Source of the DNA: Paenibacillus sp. JCM 10914
GTDB lineage: Bacteria; Bacillota; Bacilli; Paenibacillales; Paenibacillaceae
Length of the DNA: 64,000 bases
Assembly (NCBI RefSeq): GCF_001315105.1
Contig: NZ_BAZR01000001.1
Coordinates: 248,001 to 312,000, forward strand
Direction: 5' to 3'
Shown: one piece after another, positions 50,611 through 61,691 of the stretch
How the letters are laid out: each line of letters begins with the position of its first letter
Position numbering within the stretch: position 1 is the first letter of the stretch
The notes under the pieces: model-generated
What the model was told of the DNA's origin: nothing
The model's input: the letters and a program-made list of their open reading frames with translations, nothing else
Database searches by the model: none
Program-made: the position numbers and the translations under genes

Positions 50611-50670
50611 GCCGTTTGATCGGCTTCATGTTTGCATAGGGTCTGCGGAGCTTGCTCTGCAGGCTTTTTT
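50609..50670 (+). terminator. leader hairpin and attenuator-like terminator upstream of ABC-F gene
   Basis: First hairpin AAGCCG-TTTGAT-CGGCTT (50609-50626), then a 10-bp stem (50641-50650 with 50655-50664; loop CTTG) followed by six T at 50665-50670, all 77 nt before the ABC-F start. The arrangement would stop transcription unless refolded. Confidence 0.75.
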
Positions 50671-50746
50671 GTTGTTGTACATGTAGCTGCAAGGTTCTTC
50701 TCCATCATTACACAGTTCGAATCACGGACTCAGGAGGAAACCAACT

Positions 50747-52690
50747 ATGAACATTATAAATGTACGAAACGCAACCCATTACCACGGAGCCAATCAAATC
50801 TTTGATAACATATCGCTTGAGATCAAGCAAGGTGAGAAGGTGGGCCTTATTGGACCGAACGGAAGTGGCAAAACGACCCTCATGCGACTCCTCGCCGGAA
50901 GTGAGCAGCCTAGTCAGGGCGAAATCGCGATGAAGAAGGGACTGAACGTGGGGTACTTGGAACAGGTGCCCAGCGAAAAGGAGAACTTGACGGTGCTCGA
51001 AGTGTTATCACAAGGATTGAGCCAGCTGCATGACGATCGGGAAGAGATGGCCGAGTTGGAAAGGAAGATGGGGGACGCGGCGGTTCAAGATCAAGCTGGC
51101 GAGCTGGAGCGGGTGCTGCAGCGTTATGCCGCGGTCCAGGAACGATTTGAAGCTAAGGGCGGGTACAGCATGGAAGCCGTCGTGGATCAGATTGCATCGG
51201 GGCTGGACATCGACAAAAATGATTACGGTCAGCCTTTTGCTTCGTTATCGGGCGGAGAGAAGACGCGGGTGATGCTGGCTGCTCAGCTCATCGTTCAACC
51301 TGACGTGCTGCTGCTCGATGAACCGACCAATCATCTGGATTTGACGCGCTTGGAATGGCTTGAACGATATATCAGGGAGTATTCAGGAACATGCATCATG
51401 ATATCTCACGATCGTTATTTTCTGGATCGCGTAGTTACCCGGATTGTGGAACTTGAAGATGGGGAGATTTATACCGCGAGTGGTGATTATACTTCATACA
51501 TGAAGGGCAAGGAAGAACGCCTTCTTCAGCAATTCGCTGACTTTCAGGAGCAGCAGAAAATCATCAAAAAAATGAAAGAATCGATCAAACAACTGGAGGA
51601 ATTCGGACGGCTTGGCGGTGGAGAGAAATTTTTCAAACGAGCAGCTTCCATGCGTAAAGCTCTTGAGCGAATTGAGATCATCAAGCGACCGGTGCTGGAA
51701 CGTAAACAAGCAGCATTCGATTTGGATCCACAGGACCGTTCCGGCCGGCGCGTCGTCTCATTTGATCAAGTCCAGGTTGCATTTCAGGAGTCTGAATGGT
51801 CGGAGCCTCTCCTTAACAACATCAGCGGACTTCTGGAATATGGAGAGAAAGCGGTGTTGCTTGGTGTGAATGGGAGCGGCAAAACGACACTGTTCAAGGT
51901 ATTGCTGGGTGAAGTTCAGCCTCAGGCAGGCGATTTCTCCATAGGAGCCAGCGTGGACATCGGTTACCTGGCCCAAGAGGAGGAACCGGAGAATCCGAAA
52001 CAGACCGTTCTCGAATATTTTCGTGAACAGGCAGGAGTCGAGGTAGGAGAGGCACGCGGGATATTGGCCAAATATTTGTTTTTCGGATCGGCGGTGTTCA
52101 AGACCATAGGTGCTCTATCCGGAGGGGAATGGACGAGGCTGCGTCTGTCACTTCTGATTCACGACAAACCCAATTTGCTTCTGCTTGATGAACCGACCAA
52201 TCATCTGGATATCGCATCCCGGGAGGCTCTGGAAGAAGCGCTCGCGGAATATGCGGGAACCATCCTTGCGATTTCACATGATCGTTATTTTATCAACCGC
52301 TTGTCGCAGAAGGTGTGGGAACTGCATCAAGGCAGATTAACGGTATATCATGGCAATTATGATGACTATCGAGAAAAGAAGGTTATGTTAGAATCGTCTT
52401 TGAACATGGATGTAAGGGGAAAGACTGAAAATATAAATGTAGTGCGCCGAGATCGGCCACATCAGCCAAATAATGAAGTAATCACGGCTCAGGAACGATC
52501 CAGTGAGATTGAGAAAGAGATAACTCGTATCGAGGCACTTATTCAGGCGATGAACGAGCGGCTGGAAGCTGATAGCACTGCAGGTAGCGATGATCACTTG
52601 GCGACTCTGACACAACGATGGGATGAGCTCGAAGCGCTGCAAGCGAAGCGGGATCAATTACTACAGGAATGGATGGAATGTTCGGAGTGA
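50747..52690 (+). CDS. ABC-F family ATPase (ribosome-associated)
   Basis: A 647-aa soluble protein with two ABC domains and no membrane segment. First domain: GPNGSGKT near residue 38, LSGGEKTR, LLLDEPTNHLD; second: GVNGSGKT, LSGGEWTR, LLLDEPTNHLD. The inter-domain P-site-tRNA linker (about residues 245-315, KEERLLQQFADFQEQQKIIKKMKES..) is long and basic. A C-terminal coiled coil of about 100 residues follows. ABC-F proteins act at the ribosomal E site, either relieving stalls (YfmR/EttA-like) or protecting from antibiotics; sequence alone does not decide. RBS AGGAGG precedes ATG 50747. The leader with uORF and terminator hints at inducible control. Confidence 0.88.
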   Translation: MNIINVRNATHYHGANQIFDNISLEIKQGEKVGLIGPNGSGKTTLMRLLAGSEQPSQGEIAMKKGLNVGYLEQVPSEKENLTVLEVLSQGLSQLHDDREEMAELERKMGDAAVQDQAGELERVLQRYAAVQERFEAKGGYSMEAVVDQIASGLDIDKNDYGQPFASLSGGEKTRVMLAAQLIVQPDVLLLDEPTNHLDLTRLEWLERYIREYSGTCIMISHDRYFLDRVVTRIVELEDGEIYTASGDYTSYMKGKEERLLQQFADFQEQQKIIKKMKESIKQLEEFGRLGGGEKFFKRAASMRKALERIEIIKRPVLERKQAAFDLDPQDRSGRRVVSFDQVQVAFQESEWSEPLLNNISGLLEYGEKAVLLGVNGSGKTTLFKVLLGEVQPQAGDFSIGASVDIGYLAQEEEPENPKQTVLEYFREQAGVEVGEARGILAKYLFFGSAVFKTIGALSGGEWTRLRLSLLIHDKPNLLLLDEPTNHLDIASREALEEALAEYAGTILAISHDRYFINRLSQKVWELHQGRLTVYHGNYDDYREKKVMLESSLNMDVRGKTENINVVRRDRPHQPNNEVITAQERSSEIEKEITRIEALIQAMNERLEADSTAGSDDHLATLTQRWDELEALQAKRDQLLQEWMECSE

Positions 52691-52815
52691 TCTGCGAATA
52701 ACGATCGAACCCGAATAGTACAAATCATCTGATATAAAATGCATGGCTCCCCGCGCGATAATACGGCATATTTAATGTTGACCAAGAATGCTAGAGTAGG
52801 AGATGAATACAAACG

Positions 52816-54069
52816 ATGAGTATTGAGAAATATCAAGAGACATACATTCAGCAGAACTTTGCCGATCGCATCGGCGGTGCCAACTACGGTAAAGACACGG
52901 CTATCTATAAATTCGAGAAAATCAAGAGAGCGAAGGTTGCAGCAAAGCAAGAGCATCCTGATGTAGAGTTGATCGATATGGGAGTCGGCGAGCCGGACGA
53001 AATGGCGGATTCCGGCATCGTGGCGAAGCTGGCCGAAGAAGCTTCCAAACCTGAGAACCGCGGTTATGCCGATAATGGCATACCGGAATTCAAGGAGGCA
53101 GCTGTTCGTTACCTCCGCAACGTTTTTGGCGTGGAAGGAATCGATGCCGCTACGGAGGTTGTGCACTCGATCGGCTCCAAGCCGGCGTTGGCAATGCTGC
53201 CTTCCTGCTTCATTAATCCCGGTGATGTAACGATCATGACGGTTCCTGGTTACCCTGTGCTTGGTACTCATACCAAATACCTGGGCGGCGAGGTCTATCA
53301 TATCGAACTGAAGAAAGAGAATGATTTCCTGCCAGATCTAAACGCAATTCCAGATGATATTGCTCGACGTGCAAAGTTGCTGTACTTGAACTATCCGAAC
53401 AATCCAACAGGTGCAAGCGCAACGGTAGCGTTTTTCACTGAAGTAGTGGAATGGGCACGCAAAAACAATGTGATTGTCGTTCACGATGCGCCATACGCGG
53501 CACTGACTTATGATGGCATGAAGCCGCTTAGCTTCCTCTCTGTTCCAGGGGCGAAAGATGTGGGCGTAGAACTGCACTCCCTGTCCAAGTCGTATAATAT
53601 GACGGGATGGCGTATTGGCTTTGTGGCGGGTAATCCGCTTGTTGTCAAAGCATTCAGCGATGTGAAGGATAATAACGATTCCGGACAATTCATCGCGATC
53701 CAGAAAGCGGCTGCTTACGGTCTGGACAATCCGCAAATCACCGAGAAGATTGCTGAGAAGTATTCCCGCCGTCACAATATGCTTGTCGAAATGCTGAACG
53801 GACTTGGATTTACGGCAGAGAAGCCGAAGGGCTCCTTCTTCTTGTACGTGGAAGCTCCAAAAGGCGTTAAGGGCGGACGTCGTTTCGAGTCCGGCGAAGA
53901 CTTCTCCCAGTTCCTGATTCGCGAAAAACTGATTTCCACAGTGCCTTGGGATGATGCGGGCTCATTCGTTCGTTTCTCTGTTACGTTTATTGCCAGCGGC
54001 GAAGAGGAAGAAAAACGTGTCATCGCCGAAATTCGCAGCAGGCTGAGTGACGTTGAATTCGAATTTTAA
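52816..54069 (+). CDS. dapL: LL-diaminopimelate aminotransferase
   Basis: PLP enzyme that converts tetrahydrodipicolinate directly to LL-DAP, a shortcut in lysine and meso-DAP synthesis. The 417-aa class I fold has YADNGIPEFKEAAVRYL, NYPNNPTGA, HDAPYAALTYDG and the PLP-lysine loop SLSKSYNMTGWRIGF. The family assignment (DapL rather than another aspartate aminotransferase) rests on its length and N-terminus (FADRIGGANYGKDTAIYKFEKIKRAK). Intact frame. It follows the ABC-F gene by 125 nt without a clear terminator. Confidence 0.85.
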   Translation: MSIEKYQETYIQQNFADRIGGANYGKDTAIYKFEKIKRAKVAAKQEHPDVELIDMGVGEPDEMADSGIVAKLAEEASKPENRGYADNGIPEFKEAAVRYLRNVFGVEGIDAATEVVHSIGSKPALAMLPSCFINPGDVTIMTVPGYPVLGTHTKYLGGEVYHIELKKENDFLPDLNAIPDDIARRAKLLYLNYPNNPTGASATVAFFTEVVEWARKNNVIVVHDAPYAALTYDGMKPLSFLSVPGAKDVGVELHSLSKSYNMTGWRIGFVAGNPLVVKAFSDVKDNNDSGQFIAIQKAAAYGLDNPQITEKIAEKYSRRHNMLVEMLNGLGFTAEKPKGSFFLYVEAPKGVKGGRRFESGEDFSQFLIREKLISTVPWDDAGSFVRFSVTFIASGEEEEKRVIAEIRSRLSDVEFEF

Positions 54070-54095
54070 GACGACGACTTTCGACACGATATCAG

Positions 54096-54124
54096 TTGAC
54101 ATCCCCTGTAGGGTCTGTCATAAT
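54096..54124 (+). promoter_or_regulatory. sigma-A promoter of the pyr operon
   Basis: Perfect -35 TTGACA (54096-54101), 17-bp spacer, CATAAT (54119-54124). Confidence 0.75.
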
Positions 54125-54139
54125 GAGATCAATCGAATA

Positions 54140-54290
54140 GCACCTTTAAATCAGTCCCGTGAGGCTGGCAAGGTAACGTGAACCGAGGTTCATTAACAGG
54201 AGGCATAGCTCTGTCTGCGGATAGATGCTGCTGACTCCACGACATCTCTATGAGATCAACTCCTTGCCCGCATTGGGCAAGGAGTTTTTT
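54140..54290 (+). promoter_or_regulatory. PyrR attenuator of the pyr operon
   Basis: The PyrR-binding hairpin AGTCCCGTGAGGCT (54153-54166) within the flanking stem CCTT..AAGG is the anti-antiterminator. Downstream is a perfect 10-bp terminator (54260-54269 with 54275-54284) and six T. With UMP bound, PyrR would stabilise the first hairpin and allow termination. Confidence 0.85.
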
Positions 54291-54361
54291 GGTTGTGATG
54301 AACCTGCGGATTCGTCAGGAACTGGATAAGGGCTAATCAAATGTTCAAGGAGGTAACGCGT

Positions 54362-54925
54362 GTGAGTATCGAGCAGCATGTCATTATGGACGAGACGGCC
54401 ATCCGCCGCGCACTAACGAGAATCGCCCATGAAATATTAGAAAAGAATAAGGGCATTGAGGACTGCGTGTTGATCGGCATAAGGACCCGAGGCGTTTATC
54501 TCGCGCAGCGCATCGCCGAACGCATGCATGAAATCGAGGGGACACCGATTCCGTGGGGAGAGATTGACGTTACGTCTTACCGCGATGATCGAGACAGCAA
54601 GGGTGCTGCGGAGAGTCGGGCAGAAGAGGCTAAGCTGAGCCTTGGACAGTTGGACATCCATGACAAGAAGGTCATACTGTTTGATGACGTGTTATACACG
54701 GGACGGACAATTCGAGCAGCGATGGACGCCTTGATGGATTGTGGGCGGCCGCGAATGATTCAACTGGCGGTACTGGCCGACCGGGGGCACCGTGAACTGC
54801 CAATCCGGCCCGACTATATCGGCAAGAACGTTCCTACTTCGAAGCATGAAGAGATTACGGTATCACTTTTGGAAAGCGACGGCAAGGACGAAGTGACCAT
54901 AAGCCAGAGAGAGGAACGATCATGA
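54362..54925 (+). CDS. pyrR: pyr operon attenuation protein / uracil phosphoribosyltransferase
   Basis: A 187-aa RNA-binding regulator with PRTase fold. The PRPP loop is [35 protein letters not shown] and VTSYRDD complete the family pattern. It binds the attenuator just upstream when UMP is high. GTG 54362 is preceded by AAGGAGGT 7 nt upstream; the longer ATG frame at 54341 includes that site. It overlaps pyrB by ATGA. Confidence 0.94.
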   Translation: MSIEQHVIMDETAIRRALTRIAHEILEKNKGIEDCVLIGIRTRGVYLAQRIAERMHEIEGTPIPWGEIDVTSYRDDRDSKGAAESRAEEAKLSLGQLDIHDKKVILFDDVLYTGRTIRAAMDALMDCGRPRMIQLAVLADRGHRELPIRPDYIGKNVPTSKHEEITVSLLESDGKDEVTISQREERS

Positions 54926-55836
54926 TGACGACAGCTATTTCACTGAAGGAACGAAGCCTCCTGGGGCTTAAGGATATCAGCAGAGATGAAATCACCTCGA
55001 TTCTTACTCGCGCGGCTTACTGGGAAGCACAGTCTGACAAAGTCGTGCCGGTGCTTCAATCCAAGTTCGCCGTCAACATGTTTTTTGAGAATAGCACGCG
55101 GACGAGATTTTCCTTCGAAATGGCGGAGAAGAGACTCGGCGCCGAGGTCATGAACTTCGCGGCAGCGGCTTCCAGTGTAGAGAAAGGCGAGTCCATCTAT
55201 GATACGGTTCGAACACTGGAGTCGATGGGGATCGATGCCGGTGTCATCCGCTTGAAGCCTTCGGGAGTGCTGCAGGAGTTGGCTGAACGCGTATCGATTC
55301 CGCTCGTAAACGCCGGTGATGGCAACAATGAACATCCGACGCAGGCGTTGCTGGATTTGTACACGATGAAGAAAAGCTTCGGTGAGCTTAAAGGCTTGAC
55401 GGTATCGATCATTGGCGACATTAAGCATAGCCGGGTGGCCCGATCGAATCTGTGGGCGCTGCAAAAATTCGGCGCGCACGTGCAGCTCTGCGCACCTGAA
55501 TCGATGCAGGCGCCGGAGCTTGCACAGTACGCCCCTTATGTATCGATGGAGACCGCATTGAAGGCTGACGTGGTCATGATGCTGCGCGTTCAGCTTGAGC
55601 GTCATAATGAAGGGGTGTTTAAGTCAAGCGCCGAGTACAGGGAGCAATATGGTCTGACGGAAGAACGGGCGGCAGGCTTGTCCGGGCATACGATCATAAT
55701 GCATCCGGCGCCGGTGAACCGAAATGTCGAGATTGATGACCAGGTTGTTGAAAGTCCGAGATCGATGATTTTCAAGCAAATGGCGAATGGAGTACCGATT
55801 CGAATGGCAGTTATGGAACGGGCGATGAAGGGTTAG
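54922..55836 (+). CDS. pyrB: aspartate carbamoyltransferase, catalytic subunit
   Basis: Carbamoyl phosphate + aspartate to carbamoylaspartate, the first committed pyrimidine step. The 304-aa protein has [22 protein letters not shown] (carbamoyl-phosphate site), [17 protein letters not shown], and [11 protein letters not shown]. No pyrI regulatory subunit gene is present, as in other Firmicutes, so control is at the level of transcription. Start ATG overlaps pyrR. Confidence 0.95.
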   Translation: MMTTAISLKERSLLGLKDISRDEITSILTRAAYWEAQSDKVVPVLQSKFAVNMFFENSTRTRFSFEMAEKRLGAEVMNFAAAASSVEKGESIYDTVRTLESMGIDAGVIRLKPSGVLQELAERVSIPLVNAGDGNNEHPTQALLDLYTMKKSFGELKGLTVSIIGDIKHSRVARSNLWALQKFGAHVQLCAPESMQAPELAQYAPYVSMETALKADVVMMLRVQLERHNEGVFKSSAEYREQYGLTEERAAGLSGHTIIMHPAPVNRNVEIDDQVVESPRSMIFKQMANGVPIRMAVMERAMKG

Positions 55837-55956
55837 GAAACGGTAGCTCATGATTGGAAATGAATAAACGATTAATAAATATACACAAATGTGAATTTTT
55901 ATTATACAATATACAGAGCAGCGACAATTGCTTCTGCTTTCGGAGGGGAATTCAAG

Positions 55957-57258
55957 ATGCAAATGCAAGTCATTAAGAATGCCAAAGTGATCAACGAACA
56001 AGGACAGCTCGAGGACGGACATATTGTGATTCAGAACGGTCAGATCCAAGCGATTGAGAGTAATGCCGCTCATTTGCCTGAACCGAAGGATAACGTACAC
56101 GTCATCGATGCAGAAGGGAAGCTGGTTACACCTGGATTCATCGATATGCATGTGCATTTGAGAGAGCCTGGCTACGAACACAAGGAAACAATTGAGAGCG
56201 GCAGCCGCTCTGCAGTCAAGGGCGGATTCACCACCATTGCATGCATGCCAAATACAAGGCCGATTACCGACTCACCGGAAACGGTGAAAGTCGTGTTGAA
56301 TAAAGCTAGTGAAGCCAATCTTGCCAAAGTGCTTCCTTATGCGGCGATTACCAAGAATGAGCTTGGCCGTGAGTTGACCGATTTTGAAGCGCTGAAGGCC
56401 GCAGGGGCGATCGGATTTACGGATGACGGCGTCGGTGTGCAGAATGCGCAAATGATGAAGGACGCCATGAACAAAGCGAAAGCGCTTGGCATGCCGGTTA
56501 TCGCTCACTGTGAAGATGACTCGCTGGTGAAAGGCGCTTGCGTAACGGAAGGGAAGTTTGCCGAGCGGCATGGATTGAAGGGGATACCGAACGAATCGGA
56601 AGCGATTCATGTCGGCCGGGATATTTTGCTGACGGAGGCTACGGGTGTCCACTACCACGTATGTCATGTAAGCACGGAGCAATCGGTGCGTTTAATCCGC
56701 CAGGCGAAGGCGATCGGCATATCGGTTACTGCGGAGGTATGTCCGCATCATCTGGTGCTGTCAGACGAAGACATTCCGGGGCTGGATGCGAATTGGAAGA
56801 TGAATCCTCCGCTGCGCTCGCCGCGCGATGTGGAGGCTTGCATCGAAGGTCTGCTGGATGGAACGCTGGATATGATCGTCACTGACCATGCTCCGCATAG
56901 CGAGGAAGAGAAGGCGAAGGGAATGGAGCTGGCACCGTTCGGGATCGTTGGATTCGAAACGGCGTTCCCACTGCTGTATACCAAGTTCGTAGCGACCGGA
57001 CAATGGGACTTGGCTACCTTGGTACAACGCATGACGAGTGACCCGGCAAGAGTATTCGGTCTGGATTCCGGTGTGCTGAAAGCCGGTGCCGCTGCAGATT
57101 TGACGATGATCGACCTTGAAGCGGAGAAGGAAGTGAACCCTGCGGAGTTCGCCACGAAGGGACGCAATACACCATTTACGGGGTGGAAGTTGAAGGGCTG
57201 GCCGGTGATGACTTGGGTCGACGGTGACCTGAAATGGTCGGAAGCTGACGGGTTCTAA
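55957..57258 (+). CDS. pyrC: dihydroorotase
   Basis: Cyclises carbamoylaspartate to dihydroorotate. The 433-aa amidohydrolase has the metal-binding DMHVHLREPGYEHKE, TTIACMPNTRP, IAHCEDD, YHVCHVSTEQSV and IVTDHAPHSEEEK, all features of the class I (zinc) bacterial enzyme. ATG 55957 has GGAGGGG upstream; the open frame continues upstream without a ribosome site. A 120-nt AT-rich gap separates it from pyrB. Confidence 0.93.
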   Translation: MQMQVIKNAKVINEQGQLEDGHIVIQNGQIQAIESNAAHLPEPKDNVHVIDAEGKLVTPGFIDMHVHLREPGYEHKETIESGSRSAVKGGFTTIACMPNTRPITDSPETVKVVLNKASEANLAKVLPYAAITKNELGRELTDFEALKAAGAIGFTDDGVGVQNAQMMKDAMNKAKALGMPVIAHCEDDSLVKGACVTEGKFAERHGLKGIPNESEAIHVGRDILLTEATGVHYHVCHVSTEQSVRLIRQAKAIGISVTAEVCPHHLVLSDEDIPGLDANWKMNPPLRSPRDVEACIEGLLDGTLDMIVTDHAPHSEEEKAKGMELAPFGIVGFETAFPLLYTKFVATGQWDLATLVQRMTSDPARVFGLDSGVLKAGAAADLTMIDLEAEKEVNPAEFATKGRNTPFTGWKLKGWPVMTWVDGDLKWSEADGF

Positions 57259-57326
57259 TAAACCCGATGCATGTTTAAACAGAGAAACGAATCATAAATT
57301 ACACATAGATGACAGGAGTGATCGGA

Positions 57327-58463
57327 ATGCAGGCAAGATTGTTACTGGAGGACGGGACGCTATTCAGCGGAAAATCCTTCGGCGCGGATGCTGAAATGAC
57401 CGGAGAGGTTGTTTTCAATACGGGGATTACAGGATATCAAGAGGTGCTAAGCGACCCGTCCTACTGCGGACAGATCGTGACGATGACATACCCGCTGATT
57501 GGAAACTACGGCATTACGCGGGATGACTTCGAGTCCATTCGCCCGTTTGTGCACGGATTCGTGGTACGTCGTCATGAGCCTGTTCCGAGCAACTGGCGCG
57601 CAGAGTATAGCGTGGATAGCTTGCTTAAGGAATACGGCATTCCGGGGATCAGTGAAATCGATACACGTATGCTGACGCGCATTATCCGCCACTACGGTAC
57701 GATGAAAGGGATTCTGACCACTTCGAACAAACCGGTAGAAGAACTTAAGGAAATGCTGGGTGATACCACGATCGCTGAGCTGCGCAATCAAGTTGCGCGA
57801 ACCTCAACACCGCAAATGTTCACAAGCCCCGGTCAAAAAGAGCGGATCGTACTCGTAGATTTCGGTGCCAAAAGCGGCATTCTGCGCGAGCTCACTTCCC
57901 GCGGCTGCGACGTTATCGTCGTTCCGCATGACACGACAGCTGAAGAGATCCGCAGACTTCATCCGGATGGAATCCAGTTGTCCAACGGCCCTGGGGACCC
58001 GAAGGATGTTCCGTACGCAGTTGAGATGGTAAAGAATCTTCTGGGTGAGTACCCGATCTTCGGAATCTGTCTTGGACATCAACTGTTCGCTCTGGCTGCC
58101 GGAGCAGACACCGAGAAACTGAAATTCGGACATCGCGGCGGTAACCATCCGGTTAAGGATCTCGCCAGCGGCCGCTGCTACATCACTTCCCAGAATCACG
58201 GATTTACCGTGAAGGAAGATTCCGTTAAAGGAACGGAGCTTGAAGTTACCCACATTAACAATAATGACAAAACGATTGAAGGCTTGAAGCATTCGAAATT
58301 CCCGGCCTTCTCGGTACAATATCACCCTGAAGCTGCACCTGGTCCGCACGACAGCAGCTATCTGTTCGATCAGTTCCTTGAGATGATTCGAGATCATAAG
58401 CAGAATGAAATTCGCAAACCGCGCCAGGCGGTTCTGGCCGCAGCCGTGAAAGGAGCTAACTAA
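57327..58463 (+). CDS. pyrAA: carbamoyl-phosphate synthase, glutaminase subunit
   Basis: Releases ammonia from glutamine and channels it to the large subunit. The 378-aa protein has the small-subunit domain ([34 protein letters not shown]) and a class I glutamine amidotransferase domain with [15 protein letters not shown] (nucleophile Cys), HRGGNHPV and [15 protein letters not shown] (His/Glu). ATG 57327 follows AGGAGTGAT. It is immediately upstream of the large subunit (1-nt gap). Confidence 0.95.
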   Translation: MQARLLLEDGTLFSGKSFGADAEMTGEVVFNTGITGYQEVLSDPSYCGQIVTMTYPLIGNYGITRDDFESIRPFVHGFVVRRHEPVPSNWRAEYSVDSLLKEYGIPGISEIDTRMLTRIIRHYGTMKGILTTSNKPVEELKEMLGDTTIAELRNQVARTSTPQMFTSPGQKERIVLVDFGAKSGILRELTSRGCDVIVVPHDTTAEEIRRLHPDGIQLSNGPGDPKDVPYAVEMVKNLLGEYPIFGICLGHQLFALAAGADTEKLKFGHRGGNHPVKDLASGRCYITSQNHGFTVKEDSVKGTELEVTHINNNDKTIEGLKHSKFPAFSVQYHPEAAPGPHDSSYLFDQFLEMIRDHKQNEIRKPRQAVLAAAVKGAN

Positions 58464-58464
58464 T

Positions 58465-61400
58465 ATGCCTAAAAACGATACACTCAAAAAAATTCTCGTC
58501 ATTGGCTCCGGTCCGATCGTCATCGGTCAAGCAGCGGAATTCGATTACGCCGGGACTCAAGCGTGCCAAGCTCTGAAAGAGGAAGGCATTGAAGTCGTAC
58601 TTATCAACAGTAACCCTGCGACGATCATGACGGACACGAACATGGCAGACAAAGTATACATCGAACCGATTACACTGGAGTTTGTCACCCAGATTATTCG
58701 CCAAGAAAGACCTGACGGTTTGCTGCCAACGCTAGGTGGCCAGACCGGTCTGAATATGGCGGTTGAGCTTGCCCGTGCCGGCATTCTCGAGCAAGAGAAC
58801 GTGAAACTGCTCGGAACGCAGCTTGAATCGATCGAGAAAGCAGAAGACCGCGACTTATTCCGTGAATTGATGCGCGAACTGGACCAACCCGTGCCGGAAA
58901 GCACAATCGTAACAACATTGGAGGAAGCTCTTAGCTTTGCCAATGAAATCGGCTATCCATTAATCGTTCGCCCTGCTTATACATTGGGAGGTACAGGCGG
59001 CGGTATCTGTGCAACGGAGGAAGAATTGCGCGAGACCGTTAGCTCCGGACTTCGTTACAGCCCAATCACTCAGTGCTTGGTCGAGAAGAGCATTGCCGGC
59101 ATGAAGGAAGTCGAATACGAGGTTATGCGCGATGCGAACGATAACTGCATCGTGGTATGTAACATGGAGAACTTTGATCCGGTTGGCGTTCACACCGGGG
59201 ACAGCATCGTTGTGGCACCTAGCCAAACCTTGTCGGATCGCGAATATCAAATGCTGAGATCGGCATCATTGAAGATCATTCGTGCCTTGAACATTGAGGG
59301 TGGATGTAACGTACAGTTCGCCTTAGATCCGAACAGTTATCAATACTATGTCATCGAAGTGAATCCGCGCGTAAGCCGCTCTTCAGCGCTTGCATCCAAG
59401 GCAACAGGTTATCCGATTGCCAAGATGGCGGCGAAGATCGCTATGGGATACACACTCGATGAAATCGTGAACCCGGTGACAGGCCAAACCTACGCTTGTT
59501 TCGAGCCGACCTTGGATTATATCGTAAGCAAGATTCCTCGTTGGCCGTTCGATAAGTTTATCCACGCGAACCGGAAACTCGGAACGCAGATGAAAGCTAC
59601 CGGTGAAGTCATGGCGATCGGACGCACCTTCGAGGAATCTATTCATAAAGCGGTCCGCTCGCTCGAGATTGGCGTGCATCGCTTGTACTTGAAAGGTGCT
59701 GACGAACTGACTGACGAAGTGCTGCAGCAGCGTCTGATCAAAGCGGACGATGAGCGCATGTTCCTGATCGCAGAAGCTTTCCGTCGCGGATATGGACTGC
59801 AGCAGATTCAAGATCTGACGAATATCGACTGGTGGTTCCTGGATAAGATTGAACGCTTGATCAAATACGAAGATCATATTCGCCAGGAAGCAGCGCTGAC
59901 TTACGAAACATTGTATGAAGCCAAGCGCCTTGGGTTTACGGACCGCGCGATTGCGGAGCTTCGGACCGAAGGTAAAGCAAGCTCTCATACGACGGAGGAA
60001 TCGATCCGCTTCCTTCGTCACGAACATTCCTTGCGCCCGGTATACAAAATGGTAGATACATGCGCAGCCGAGTTTGAAGCATCGACACCGTACTACTACT
60101 CTACTTACGAGACAGAGAACGAAGTGATCGAGTCTTCCAAAGAGAAGGTCATCGTTCTTGGCTCCGGACCGATTCGGATCGGCCAAGGGATCGAATTCGA
60201 TTATTCAACGGTTCATGCTGTATGGGCCATACAGAAGGCAGGTTATGAAGCGGTTATTATCAACAACAACCCGGAGACGGTTTCAACAGACTTCAATACC
60301 TCGGACCGCTTGTACTTCGAGCCGCTGTTCTTCGAGGATGTCATGCATGTCATCGAACAGGAGAAGCCGGTTGGCGTTATCGTCCAGTTCGGTGGACAAA
60401 CCGCCATCAATCTGGCAGCGCCTCTGAGCAAAGCCGGCGTCAAAATCCTCGGCACAAGCTGGAGAGCATCGATGAAGCAGAAGACCGCAAGAAATTCGAA
60501 GCGCTTCTGTCCAGACTCGATATTGCCCAGCCAAAAGGGAAGACGGTAACGTCGGTTGACGACGCGGTGGAAACCGCGCAATCGCTGGGCTACCCCGTGC
60601 TCGTAAGACCATCTTACGTACTTGGCGGTCGTGCGATGGAGATCGTATATTCCGACAGTGAACTGCTCAGCTATATGACGGAGGCCGTTAAGATTAATCC
60701 GGACCACCCGGTATTGATCGACCGCTACATGCTTGGCAAGGAAGTGGAAGTTGACGCGATCTGCGACGGCGAGACCGTGCTGATTCCGGGCATCATGGAG
60801 CATGTGGAGCGTGCAGGCGTCCACTCCGGTGACTCGATTGCCGTGTATCCGCCGCAATACTTGTCGCAAGACCTGAAGGACAAAATTACGGAGATTACGA
60901 TCAAGATTGCCAAAGAATTGAACACGCGCGGACTTGTGAACATCCAGTTCGTTATCTATAAGAATGAAGTGTATGTCATCGAAGTGAACCCGCGCTCTTC
61001 GCGGACGGTTCCGTTCCTGAGCAAGGTAACGGGCATTCCGATGGCCAACCTTGCAACCCAAGCCATCATGGGCGGCAAGCTGAAGGAACTCGGGTACGAG
61101 GAAGGTATGTGGCCTGAGAGCGAGCATGTGTCGGTTAAAGTCCCTGTCTTCTCCTTCGCGAAGCTGCGCCGCGTGGAGCCTACGCTTGGGCCTGAGATGA
61201 AGTCGACAGGCGAAGTTATGGGCCGCGACGTGAAGTATGCCAAGCGCTTTACAAAGGTCTGATCGGCGCAGGGATGAAGATTCCTTCAACGGGTGCGATT
61301 ATCGCCACCATTGCGGATAAAGATAAAGAAGAAGCAGCAGCGCTGCTTAAAGGCTTCCATAAGCTCGGTTACAAGATTGTAGCAACGGGCGGTACGGCGG

Positions 61401-61669
61401 CCGCGCTCCAAGAAGTCGGACTTGATGTAACGACGATCAATAAGCTATCCGAAGGGACACCTAATATCCTCGATATGATTCGAACAGGTGAAGCGAACTT
61501 CGTCTTTAATACATTGACCAAAGGCAAGACGCCGCAGCGTGACGGATTCCGTATTCGCCGTGAAGCGGTGGAGAACGGTGTTGTATGTATGACCTCACTC
61601 GATACGGTACGCGAGCTGCTCACGATGCTGGAGACGATCAATTTCTCATCAGAAGCGATGCCGGTATAA
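58465..61669 (+). CDS. pyrAB: carbamoyl-phosphate synthase, large subunit (two frame breaks)
   Basis: Makes carbamoyl phosphate from bicarbonate, ammonia and two ATP. Two homologous ATP-grasp halves are visible: [27 protein letters not shown] and [24 protein letters not shown]. An MGS-like allosteric domain ends the protein ([21 protein letters not shown]), binding UMP/PRPP-type effectors. Breaks at about 60459 (one C lost; restores [13 protein letters not shown]) and about 61244 (one G lost; restores [12 protein letters not shown]) give 1068 aa, the family length. It is followed by pyrF; pyrK and pyrD, present here in B. subtilis, are missing. Confidence 0.93.
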
Positions 61670-61691
61670 TACCGTAAAGGAGGGGAAACAG

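Noticed and set aside
60243..61289. Minus-strand 348-codon ORF opposite pyrAB
   Set aside because: Long only because the complementary strand is well-biased coding DNA; no ribosome site or recognisable motif.
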